Position numbers and translations under genes: made by a program. DNA of 11,408 nucleotides from Candidatus Woesearchaeota archaeon (GTDB lineage: Archaea; Nanobdellota; Nanobdellia; Woesearchaeales; GW2011-AR4): positions 1-11,408 of the forward strand of contig JACPMQ010000042.1 of the NCBI GenBank assembly GCA_016185955.1, in the 5' to 3' direction. Under the pieces are notes generated by a model. It saw only the letters and a program-made list of their open reading frames with translations, was not told the origin of the DNA and did not search any database. Positions 1 to 5,313 of the stretch are shown piece after piece. Each line of letters opens with the position of its first letter. Position 1 is the first letter of the stretch.

Positions 1-2
1 TA

Positions 3-222
3 AAAAACGTAACTGCTAACAATATAAGTGGCTGCTCCAGAGCCGCGCTACAGGCAAAATGGCGCATCTTGATTCTTTTTTATCATAAAAATATCTTACA
101 GATACACGCCATTTTGATAACACACTTAACATTCTTCTGCCCGCCCACCGCCCCTAATAATGGAGCAGCCACTTTAAGTTTTATATATATTTAGAATAAG
201 AGGTGTTAGCAGTTACGTTTTT
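3..222. repeat. Nested inverted-repeat element E1
   Basis: The outer arms 3-21 and 204-222 are perfect 19-base reverse complements (core CTGCTAACA / TGTTAGCAG). Inside them, 26-39 (AAGTGGCTGCTCCA) pairs perfectly with 161-174. Inside that, 55-64 (CAAAATGGCG) pairs with 107-116. The middle also has small hairpins such as TATC/GATA near 92-104. No protein of useful length is encoded. The outer arms match those of a second element at 9463-9772, and 26-70 recurs at 9815-9859, so this is a dispersed family. It could be a MITE-like mobile element or a structured RNA. The pairing is seen directly; the nature of the element is inference. Confidence 0.8.
26..70 (+). repeat. 45-base dispersed repeat, copy 1 (inside E1)
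   Basis: This segment, starting AAGTGGCTGCTCCAGAGCCG, matches 9815-9859 at 42 of 45 positions in the same orientation. In E1 it forms the left second-level stem and continues into the third stem. Right-hand flanks of the two copies diverge after the repeat. Confidence 0.85.
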
Positions 223-229
223 GCTAGCA

Positions 230-237
230 TTTAAATA
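230..237 (+). promoter_or_regulatory. TATA box for the dph2-like gene
   Basis: TTTAAATA lies with its centre about 26 bases before the ATG at 260, the spacing expected for an archaeal leaderless transcript. The surrounding ATTTAAATAAT is identical to the core of both pilin promoters in this window. It shows that the short dph2-like reading frame has its own apparent promoter. Confidence 0.6.
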
Positions 238-259
238 ATCTGCAACTTTACCTTAATCT

Positions 260-952
260 ATGAAAGCGATATTTATCCATGCAAAGTATAAAGGAAAAAT
301 TGATTTGGAGAAAATTAATATAAATGAGCTGCCAAAAAAAATCGGGGTAGTTACAACTACTCAATTTTTGGAAAGTGCAGAAAAAATTACCGCTTATCTG
401 AAAAAGAACGGCAAGCAAGTTTTTGTTGACAAAATAAAACAAAGAAATCCCGGACAGCTGCTTGGATGCGACGTGGATGCAGCTTTAAAAATACAAAATG
501 GTATAGAAGCGTTTCTTTACATAGGCTCTGGTAATTTTCATCCTTTGGGGATTGCCTTTAGAACAGATAAAAATATTTTTTGCTTTAATCCTGTTTCAGG
601 AGCCTTTTTTCTTTTTGACAGGAAAGAAGCTGAAAGATACAAAAGAAACAAAAAAGCAAATTATGTCAAATTCATGCATGCAAATAAAATAGGCATTATG
701 GTTTCAATAAAGCCCGGCCAATACAGCTACAAAAAAGCCCTAGAGATAAAGAAAAAGCTGATTGAAATGAACAAAGAATGCTTTATGTTTGTTTTTGACA
801 CATTAGACGCAAATGAAATGAGAAACTTCCCTTTCATAGATTTTTGGGTCAATACTGCATGCCCGAGAATAGCAGATGACAAAGACAAAAAAAATATCAT
901 AGATATGCAGGAACTAGAGCTATCTTTCAATAATTTTAACACTGCTTGTTAA
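260..952 (+). CDS. dph2: Dph2-family diphthamide synthase, N-terminal domain absent
   Basis: In archaea Dph2 transfers the 3-amino-3-carboxypropyl group of S-adenosylmethionine to a histidine of EF2, the first step of diphthamide synthesis, using a [4Fe-4S] cluster held by one cysteine from each of three similar domains. This 230-residue protein matches domains two and three: VVTTTQF near 30-36, PGQLLGC with Cys70, the YIGSGNFHPLG block at 87-97, and NTACPRI with Cys201. Family members are usually about 320-350 residues, and the first domain with the first cluster cysteine is missing. No remnant is readable between 1 and 260. A TATA box 26 bases before the ATG suggests the short form is transcribed on purpose, perhaps with the first domain encoded elsewhere, but truncation by the adjacent E1 element is equally possible. 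The 3' end overlaps tsaC by 33 bases, convergently. The family call is firm; activity is uncertain. Confidence 0.85.
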   Translation: MKAIFIHAKYKGKIDLEKININELPKKIGVVTTTQFLESAEKITAYLKKNGKQVFVDKIKQRNPGQLLGCDVDAALKIQNGIEAFLYIGSGNFHPLGIAFRTDKNIFCFNPVSGAFFLFDRKEAERYKRNKKANYVKFMHANKIGIMVSIKPGQYSYKKALEIKKKLIEMNKECFMFVFDTLDANEMRNFPFIDFWVNTACPRIADDKDKKNIIDMQELELSFNNFNTAC

Positions 953-1489
953 ATCTACAATCTTGCTTGGACTGCCTTTTTTAATGCCTTCATAAATAAT
1001 AAAACTAACTGCGCTTTTAATTTCACTATCCAAATCTTCCAAAGATGTCATGAAATCAGTCCCGCTTTTGTTGACGGAAGTAGTCACAATAGGAATTTCA
1101 ATTTCTTCAGCAAATTTGCTAAACCAATGAGCTGGAATTCTTACACCTAAGGTATCTAAGCCAGGAGCAACATTTTTTGCAACAGGCTCTTTTTTTTTCT
1201 TAAAAATTAAAGTATAAGGGCCTGGCAGCTTATTTACCCATTCTTCTGCATTTTTATTTACAATGCAATTTTCATAGAGCCATTCCTTTGATGGCGCAAT
1301 TACTGAAAAAGGATTTTTGCTTCTTTGCTTTATCTTCCTTATTTTGGCAACAGCTTTCTTATTCAGCGCATTGCACCCTATTCCATATATTGTGTCTGTG
1401 GGGTAAACAAATATAGGAGCGTTTTCAATTAAGTTTGTTCTTATTACATCCCTCTGATTTTCAAATTCTTCCTTACTAATGATTATCAT
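920..1489 (-). CDS. tsaC: Threonylcarbamoyl-AMP synthase (TsaC/YrdC/Sua5 family)
   Basis: This enzyme makes threonylcarbamoyl-AMP from threonine, bicarbonate and ATP, the donor for t6A37 on ANN-decoding tRNAs. The 189-residue product is the short YrdC/TsaC form without the C-terminal Sua5 domain. Visible family motifs are PTDTIYG at 30-36, KQRSKNP at 54-60 (ligand-binding Lys/Arg region), LPGPYTLIF near 88-96, GVRIP in the centre and TTSVNKSG late in the protein. The ATG at 1489 is about 27 bases from a TATAAATATT-type box on the minus strand, so the message is probably leaderless and this start is well supported. Its 3' end overlaps the dph2-like gene by 33 bases in convergent orientation. 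The KEOPS partners are not in the window. Confidence 0.9.
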   Translation of the reverse strand: MIIISKEEFENQRDVIRTNLIENAPIFVYPTDTIYGIGCNALNKKAVAKIRKIKQRSKNPFSVIAPSKEWLYENCIVNKNAEEWVNKLPGPYTLIFKKKKEPVAKNVAPGLDTLGVRIPAHWFSKFAEEIEIPIVTTSVNKSGTDFMTSLEDLDSEIKSAVSFIIYEGIKKGSPSKIVDLTSSVKIIER

Positions 1490-1511
1490 AAAAAAAAGAA
1501 AATCAAGAAGG

Positions 1512-1520
1512 TATAAATAT
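1512..1520 (-). promoter_or_regulatory. TATA box for tsaC
   Basis: The minus strand reads ATATTTATA here, centred about 27 bases upstream of the tsaC ATG at 1489. The spacing implies a leaderless or near-leaderless transcript. Confidence 0.55.
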
Positions 1521-1579
1521 TTTGTGTTGAGCCAAAAACTGCAGCAACTTAAACTTAATTATTCATGCAGCCAAATATC

Positions 1580-1675
1580 CTAACATAAACCCTTCTTCTG
1601 CAGGGGGCTTATGCTATCATCATCAGCATAGCTTTCTATGCCCTCTTCAGTGTAAATATCATATTCTTCTTCCAT
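1580..1675 (-). CDS. Small acidic protein, apparently frameshifted
   Basis: A 31-codon ORF starts at the ATG at 1675 and has a strong ribosome-binding site (GAGGTGAT, minus strand, 1680-1687) four bases upstream. It reads MEEEYDIYTEEGIESYADDD then SISPLQKKGLC and stops. The final eleven codons follow a CCCCC run (around 1603-1607). In the -1 frame from that run the sequence reads PPAEEGFMLGYLAA and stops at 1563. That tail fits the acidic start far better, so the intact protein was probably about 37 residues. One extra C, or two fewer, would restore the frame. This may be a sequencing or assembly error, a recent frameshift mutation, or ribosomal slippage. It is 26 bases downstream of the 51-residue ORF and probably co-transcribed. 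No function is recognised. Confidence 0.6.
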   Translation of the reverse strand: MEEEYDIYTEEGIESYADDDSISPLQKKGLC

Positions 1676-1679
1676 TTAA

Positions 1680-1687
1680 ATCACCTC
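1680..1687 (-). promoter_or_regulatory. Ribosome-binding site of the small acidic ORF
   Basis: The minus strand reads GAGGTGAT, complementary to the archaeal 16S tail, four bases before ATG. It is the main reason to accept an ORF this short. Confidence 0.7.
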
Positions 1688-1697
1688 TTAAGTTATT

Positions 1698-1727
1698 ATT
1701 TTTACAAATGCGCGATTATTGGTTTTG
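1698..1727 (-). repeat. 30-base inverted repeat, copy A (small-ORF end)
   Basis: Read on the minus strand this is identical over 30 bases to 5871-5900 on the plus strand (begins CAAAACCAATAATCGCGCAT). It covers the last codons and stop of the 51-residue ORF (KPIIAHL-stop). The other copy ends exactly at the discriminator base of tRNA-Tyr. Confidence 0.85.
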
Positions 1728-1857
1728 TAGTGGCGGAATTTTTGTTTTCGATAAGTTTTCCGCTGAACTGCAAGTCAAAACTCTCGTATGTTTTTATTGT
1801 CAAGTCCTTTATCTGCTTATAGAAAAGCTCTTTTATGGTTTTATTGCTCAAATCCAT
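1702..1857 (-). CDS. Hypothetical 51-residue protein
   Basis: The ORF begins at the ATG at 1857, preceded by AAGGTGAT (minus strand, 1862-1869) at good spacing. It ends with TAA at 1702. The product starts MDLSNKTIKELFYKQIKDLT and ends TTKPIIAHL; it is basic to neutral, with no membrane segment and no cysteine. An amphipathic N-terminal helix is likely. It is followed 26 bases later by the small acidic ORF, which has the same kind of ribosome-binding site, so the two look like a bicistronic unit of oppositely charged small proteins. That raises the idea of a toxin-antitoxin-like or partner pair, but no family is recognised. The last nine codons lie in a repeat shared with the tRNA-Tyr 3' flank, so the C-terminus may have been altered by rearrangement. 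Confidence 0.6.
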   Translation of the reverse strand: MDLSNKTIKELFYKQIKDLTIKTYESFDLQFSGKLIENKNSATTKPIIAHL

Positions 1858-1861
1858 TTTT

Positions 1862-1869
1862 ATCACCTT
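1862..1869 (-). promoter_or_regulatory. Ribosome-binding site of the 51-residue ORF
   Basis: AAGGTGAT on the minus strand, four bases before ATG 1857. It nearly repeats the site of the next ORF (GAGGTGAT), which supports both as translated. Confidence 0.65.
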
Positions 1870-1883
1870 TATTGCTTCAACAA

Positions 1884-1951
1884 ATTGGGGGTGGGGCAGG
1901 AATTTTTTGGTTTAGACTTTTTCCTGCCTGCCTCAAAACACATTGGGGGTG
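1884..1951. repeat. Hairpin flanked by 10-base direct repeats
   Basis: GGCAGGAA (1895-1902) pairs with TTCCTGCC (1921-1928) around an 18-base loop. The hairpin lies between two direct copies of ATTGGGGGTG at 1884-1893 and 1942-1951. On the minus strand it falls between a TATA-like sequence (1974-1981) and the small-ORF start, so it may be the leader of that message. The direct repeats could also be the footprint of an insertion. Confidence 0.6.
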
Positions 1952-1973
1952 TTATCATTTAGCAAGCAAAGTT

Positions 1974-1981
1974 AATTTAAA
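1974..1981 (-). promoter_or_regulatory. Possible TATA box for the small-ORF operon
   Basis: ATTTAAAT, read on the minus strand, would place a transcript start near 1950 and give a leader of about 90 bases that contains the C-rich hairpin. Position and composition are the only support. Confidence 0.4.
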
Positions 1982-1995
1982 TACCTCACGCGAAG

Positions 1996-2071
1996 ATGTC
2001 CAGTGCAGATTTTTGTCGTCTCAAGCACTGGACATATTATTGTGAAGATTCCACCAATCCAAGATTGGTGG
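1996..2071. repeat. Two adjacent perfect hairpins
   Basis: Hairpin one: ATGTCCAGTGC (1996-2006) pairs with 2025-2035, 11 bases, 18-base loop. Hairpin two: CCACCAATC (2051-2059) pairs with GATTGGTGG (2063-2071) around a 3-base loop. The core of the second, ACCAATC-3-GATTGGT followed by GAAAAT, recurs at 5804-5826 with a different loop, so it belongs to a dispersed hairpin family. They lie between divergent transcription units, so simple terminator function is unlikely. Confidence 0.7.
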
Positions 2072-2106
2072 AAAATTTGATTTTTATACATTTTGTAGAA
2101 TAAAAT

Positions 2107-2115
2107 TTTTAAATT
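2107..2115 (+). promoter_or_regulatory. TATA box for acylphosphatase
   Basis: TTTTAAATT centred about 24 bases before the GTG at 2135. The spacing suits a leaderless message and supports the GTG start. Confidence 0.5.
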
Positions 2116-2134
2116 AGATGAACATCCTCTAGTT

Positions 2135-2407
2135 GTGCAAAGAGCAATAATAAAGGTTTATGGTTTTGTGCAAGGCGTAGGTTTTAGGGCTAACGCCAAA
2201 AGATTGGCGCTGAGATTAGGATTAAAAGGATATGCAAAAAATAATGATGATTGCTCAGTGGAAATTGTTGTTGAGGGGCATGAAGACAAAATTAAGGAAT
2301 TGATTGAATTCTGCAAAAATGGCCCAAAATTGGCGAAGGTAAGCAAGGTAGATATAAAATTTGAAATGGCAAAAAACGAGTTTGATGGTTTTGGAATAAG
2401 GTTTTAG
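2135..2407 (+). CDS. acyP: Acylphosphatase
   Basis: Acylphosphatase hydrolyses the carboxyl-phosphate bond of small acyl phosphates in the cytoplasm. The 90-residue product has the usual family length and the signature GFVQGVGFR at 10-18, in which Arg18 binds the phosphate. GYAKNND at 32-38 supplies the catalytic Asn36, 18 residues later as in the family. The C-terminus, FDGFGIRF, is also typical. The start is GTG at 2135, since the upstream ATG at 2118 runs into a stop; the TATA-like box about 24 bases before supports it. The next gene starts 57 bases later with its own promoter, so this is probably a single-gene transcript. Confidence 0.93.
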   Translation: MQRAIIKVYGFVQGVGFRANAKRLALRLGLKGYAKNNDDCSVEIVVEGHEDKIKELIEFCKNGPKLAKVSKVDIKFEMAKNEFDGFGIRF

Positions 2408-2417
2408 GGTTTAAAAA

Positions 2418-2433
2418 GAAAGATTTAAATAAT
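2418..2433 (+). promoter_or_regulatory. Promoter of pilin-like gene 1
   Basis: GAAAGATTTAAATAAT combines a purine-rich BRE-like stretch with a TATA box. The same 16 bases occur at 3016-3031 before pilin-like gene 2. A short leader with GAGG at 2454-2457 precedes the ATG at 2465. Confidence 0.65.
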
Positions 2434-2464
2434 CGCCTTATGATAAATCCACAGAGGCATAAAA

Positions 2465-3004
2465 ATGGGCAGCTTGAAGATGAGATTATCAAAAAAATCA
2501 AATAAACAAAAATTTAACAGCAAATCCCAAACAGCTTTGGAATTCTTGACAACATATGCTTGGGCTTTTATAGCAATCTTAATCATGATAGGCATGCTGG
2601 CATATTTTGGAGTATTAAGCCCGAGCAAGTTATTCCCAGAAAGATGCGATTTTGGCAGAGACTTTAAATGCGAAGGCTACACTTTAGCTTATTCAAGCAG
2701 CGGCACTGATGGACAGGTTAAATTTAAGCTGAAAAATGAGCTTGGGTATGACATACAAGTTGACAGCGTATCTGTAAAAACCGAGGCAGTTGCCGCATAT
2801 GACTGCATAATTACAGATGATGGCGCTAAATGGGCAACTAAAGGCTTTAAGGACTTTGCATCAACGCAGAATTGCAATAGCCAAAATGCGCAATTTTCAA
2901 AAGGAAAAAAGGGCAAGGTTCTTGTTGCACTCACATATCATAAATTAGGAGCACCAACTTTTACTCATGAGGCTAATGGAGAAATATTTGCTACTATAAT
3001 CTAA
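2465..3004 (+). CDS. Class III signal peptide (pilin-like) protein 1
   Basis: The 179-residue product has a charged N-terminus of about 21 residues, then SQTALEF (21-27) and a hydrophobic helix to about residue 48. This is the archaeal type IV pilin/class III layout, cleaved by a prepilin peptidase, probably between Ser21 and Gln22. Glu26 is the usual position +5 glutamate. Four cysteines lie in the outer domain (positions 61, 69, 113 and 137), allowing disulfides, and the rest is rich in beta-type sequence. The protein is likely to form a cell-surface filament or membrane-anchored subunit. Start: ATG 2465 follows GAGG by seven bases; an internal ATG at 2480 is possible. A paralogue follows directly with an identical core promoter. 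No pilus ATPase or platform gene is in the window. Confidence 0.85.
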   Translation: MGSLKMRLSKKSNKQKFNSKSQTALEFLTTYAWAFIAILIMIGMLAYFGVLSPSKLFPERCDFGRDFKCEGYTLAYSSSGTDGQVKFKLKNELGYDIQVDSVSVKTEAVAAYDCIITDDGAKWATKGFKDFASTQNCNSQNAQFSKGKKGKVLVALTYHKLGAPTFTHEANGEIFATII

Positions 3005-3015
3005 ATTTAACAATC

Positions 3016-3031
3016 GAAAGATTTAAATAAT
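3016..3031 (+). promoter_or_regulatory. Promoter of pilin-like gene 2
   Basis: The same 16 bases as at 2418-2433 (GAAAGATTTAAATAAT). The duplication of the promoter core with the gene indicates tandem duplication including regulatory DNA. Confidence 0.65.
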
Positions 3032-3063
3032 ACGCAATTGATGAAAACGAAAGGAGGAAAATT

Positions 3064-3585
3064 ATGGCAAAAAAAGAGATTTTCGCGAAAATTAAAAATT
3101 TAAAATCACAGGCAGCTTTGGAATTCTTGACAACATACGGCTGGGCTTTTTTGGTAATTTTAATTATGGTAAGCGCATTAGCATATTTTGGAATATTAAA
3201 GCCAAGCAAGTTACTGCCTGACAGATGCATTTTTGGAACTGAAATAGAATGTCAGGATTATTTGATGGATATTGCAAACAATAACGTACAGTTAAAGCTA
3301 AAAAATAATGTTGGGGAAATCATAACTGCAACAAAAGTAGAAGGCAAGTCAGAAACCGCAACATCTGTTACATGTGCTGCTGATGCAGCAGAGATAGCAA
3401 AGCTCGCTAATTGGGGAGCTAGTATTATTAAAGATGTTACTTTGTCAAACTGTGCATATGCCGGAGCAGGTTTTCTGAGTGGCGATAAAGAAAAAGTTTT
3501 AGTGACCTTAACTTACTACACTGTAAAAGGCGGTGTTACTTACCCACATGAAGTGCAAGGGGAAGTGTACGCTACCGCGAAATGA
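3064..3585 (+). CDS. Class III signal peptide (pilin-like) protein 2
   Basis: A 173-residue paralogue of the preceding gene. The short basic leader ends at KSQAALEF (14-21), with predicted prepilin-peptidase cleavage before Gln16 and the conserved Glu20. The hydrophobic segment continues to about residue 42 and is followed by the shared block LAYFGILKPSKLLPDRCIFG. Cysteine positions and the ending (KEKVLVTLTY...HEVQGEVYATA) parallel the first copy (KGKVLVALTY...HEANGEIFATI), so they arose by tandem duplication. The ATG at 3064 follows a full AAGGAGG ribosome-binding site at 3051-3057, stronger than that of copy 1, so this one may be the more highly translated subunit. It ends eight bases from the convergent malate dehydrogenase. 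Confidence 0.87.
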   Translation: MAKKEIFAKIKNLKSQAALEFLTTYGWAFLVILIMVSALAYFGILKPSKLLPDRCIFGTEIECQDYLMDIANNNVQLKLKNNVGEIITATKVEGKSETATSVTCAADAAEIAKLANWGASIIKDVTLSNCAYAGAGFLSGDKEKVLVTLTYYTVKGGVTYPHEVQGEVYATAK

Positions 3586-3593
3586 TATTTTGA

Positions 3594-4565
3594 CTAACAA
3601 GAAACATTATTTTTATCTTTTTCATCTTGCAAAAATTTCTCAGCTGATGCAGTCAAGCCTTTAACATACTTGACTGATTTATTAAAATCATCCTTTTCTT
3701 CTTGTGTAAGCTCTAACTCTATTATCTGCTCAACACCTTCTTTTCCCAGCTTGACTGGAACCCCAATAAAACAGTTTGCATTATCTTCCTTATATTTGGT
3801 GCAGTAAGCAGTGCACGGCAGCACTTTCTTTTTGTCTTTTACAATAGCCTCAATCATTTCCATTATAGAAGCTGCAGGCGCATAAAATGCAGAGCCGGTT
3901 TTAAGGAGATTTACAATTTCCTGTCCTGCTTTCCTTGTTCTTTCAACAATAACATCTATCTTTTCTTTGCTTATCAACTCTGTTATTGGAATCCCATTTA
4001 CTGTTGAGTATCGTGCTAAAGGCACCATTAAGTCGCTATGGGAGCCGATTACAAGAGCATCTACATCAGCAGCAGCGACATTAAGCTCCTGCGCAATAAA
4101 AGCGCTGAAACGAGCAGAATCAAGTATTCCTGCCATTCCAATAACCCTTTTTTTTGAAAAATTGCTTATTTTTGCAGCAACATGCGCCATAGCATCCAAT
4201 GGATTTGTAACCACAATCAAAATTGAGTTTGGAGAATATCTTATTGCGTTTAAAGTAACTTCTTTGACAATTTTTGCATTGTTTGCAAGCAATTCATCTC
4301 TGCTCATTCCAGGCTTTCTTGGAATGCCGGCACTTACCACAATTATATCAGAATTTTTTGTGTCTTCATAATTATTTGTTCCTTTGACAGATACATTAAA
4401 ATCTTCTATATGGCTCGCTTGTTGCATGTCTAATGCTTTGCCTTGTGGAATGCCTTCAGCAATATCAAACAACACAATATTTCCAAGCTCTTTTGCAGCC
4501 ATTAAATATGCTGTTGTTGCACCAACGTTGCCTGCTCCTATTATCGATATCTTAGGTTTTGTCAT
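3594..4565 (-). CDS. mdh: Malate dehydrogenase (LDH-like family)
   Basis: NAD(P)-dependent interconversion of malate and oxaloacetate in the cytoplasm. The 323-residue protein has the Rossmann motif GAGNVG at 10-15, with Asp34 after beta-2 favouring NAD. The substrate loop IPRKPGMSRDELL carries Arg83 and Arg89; arginine at the first of these is the malate-specific choice, where lactate enzymes have glutamine. TNPLD gives Asn121, LDSARF gives Asp149 and Arg152, and GSHSDLMVPL gives the catalytic His176. The usual GxHGDxMVP has Gly where this has Ser178, a mild departure. The ATG at 4565 sits about 30 bases from a weak TTTTTTAAG box. Whether it serves a partial TCA cycle or redox balancing cannot be told here. 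Confidence 0.92.
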   Translation of the reverse strand: MTKPKISIIGAGNVGATTAYLMAAKELGNIVLFDIAEGIPQGKALDMQQASHIEDFNVSVKGTNNYEDTKNSDIIVVSAGIPRKPGMSRDELLANNAKIVKEVTLNAIRYSPNSILIVVTNPLDAMAHVAAKISNFSKKRVIGMAGILDSARFSAFIAQELNVAAADVDALVIGSHSDLMVPLARYSTVNGIPITELISKEKIDVIVERTRKAGQEIVNLLKTGSAFYAPAASIMEMIEAIVKDKKKVLPCTAYCTKYKEDNANCFIGVPVKLGKEGVEQIIELELTQEEKDDFNKSVKYVKGLTASAEKFLQDEKDKNNVSC

Positions 4566-4604
4566 TTTTGCTGCTATTAGCTGCGCAGTTACTTAAAAAA
4601 TTCT

Positions 4605-4618
4605 TAGGGTTTTCCCTA
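4605..4618. promoter_or_regulatory. Palindrome upstream of the mdh promoter
   Basis: TAGGG-TTTT-CCCTA lies directly upstream of the weak TATA-like sequence of mdh (minus strand, about 4591-4602). It is downstream of the uS7 stop. It may be a regulator site for mdh or part of the uS7 terminator region; a 5-base stem is weak support. Confidence 0.35.
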
Positions 4619-4667
4619 TTTTCGTCTTATTTTTAATAGTTTTTATTTTTAGTAGAATATGCATTAA

Positions 4668-5267
4668 TTACCTTGATGCATCTGCCTGCCTTTCAAGTTC
4701 AAGCTTCTTTGCTATCGCACTTGATGCATTGCTTAGCCTGTAAGCATTTATTATTTCACTTGCAAGGCATTCTTCTATTGATTTTTTGGTGTTAAATGAC
4801 TTATGGTAAGATCCCTGAGCCATATTTCTTAATGCAAGGTCAACTCTTCTTTGAGGAGCGCATTCAACTGCTTTAGGGTATCTTGCGCCGCCGTATTCAA
4901 TTGTTATTATCTCTTCTCTCTGTGCGGCATTTTCAAGAGCCTTTACAAAAACCTTTACAGGGTTTTCATTTATCTGCTTTTCAATCAGATTAAAAACATT
5001 TTCAACAATTGAGCAGGCTTTGCTAGCCTTTCCTGTCATATGGTAGCTTGTCTTAAAGTGCTTTTTGCTCTTATGCCCAGGTATCATTATTTTGTTGATA
5101 AGCCTTTCAACTATGAATATTTTGCTTTTATGAAACCTGTTTTTTGCATATTTAGCGCCAGTCTTAGGAACAATTTTAGGCTGCAAGGTAATGTAAGGTT
5201 TTAACCCCAAATCTTCCACAGCAATTCCATTCACACTCCATTTGTTAAAAGCTTTTATTTCAACCAT
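4668..5267 (-). CDS. rps7: Small-subunit ribosomal protein uS7, archaeal type
   Basis: uS7 nucleates the head of the 30S subunit and contacts the 3' major domain of 16S rRNA and the E-site tRNA. The 199-residue length is archaeal; bacterial S7 is about 155. Recognisable blocks are RLINKIMIPG in the first half, KALENAAQREE, the EYGGARYPKAVECAPQRRVDLALR region near 123-146 that contacts rRNA, and the archaeal tail NASSAIAKKLELERQADASR with the terminal SR. It lies 46 bases after uS12 on the same strand, the conserved str-operon order. An AT-rich TTTAAATA sequence in the gap (about 5299-5308) could give it a separate promoter. Elongation-factor genes that often follow are absent here; mdh comes next. 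Confidence 0.96.
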   Translation of the reverse strand: MVEIKAFNKWSVNGIAVEDLGLKPYITLQPKIVPKTGAKYAKNRFHKSKIFIVERLINKIMIPGHKSKKHFKTSYHMTGKASKACSIVENVFNLIEKQINENPVKVFVKALENAAQREEIITIEYGGARYPKAVECAPQRRVDLALRNMAQGSYHKSFNTKKSIEECLASEIINAYRLSNASSAIAKKLELERQADASR

Positions 5268-5313
5268 TTTTTAAAAGACATAGCAAAAACATAATAAAAA
5301 TTATTTAAATTAT

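Noticed and set aside
3..222. Integron attC site (GCTAAC ... GTTAGC ends with an inner hairpin)
   Set aside because: The arms do not fit RYYYAAC/GTTRRRY, there is no array of cassettes and no integrase in view, and the intervening DNA is core genes on both strands.
1708..2045. Two plus-strand ORFs of 84 and 85 codons in the 1.7-2.0 kb region
   Set aside because: They are antisense to the 51-codon ORF with good ribosome-binding sites on the other strand, run through the hairpins, have low-complexity composition and no start signals.
1884..2071. CRISPR array
   Set aside because: The repeats are too few, differ in sequence, and lack regular spacers; no cas gene is nearby.
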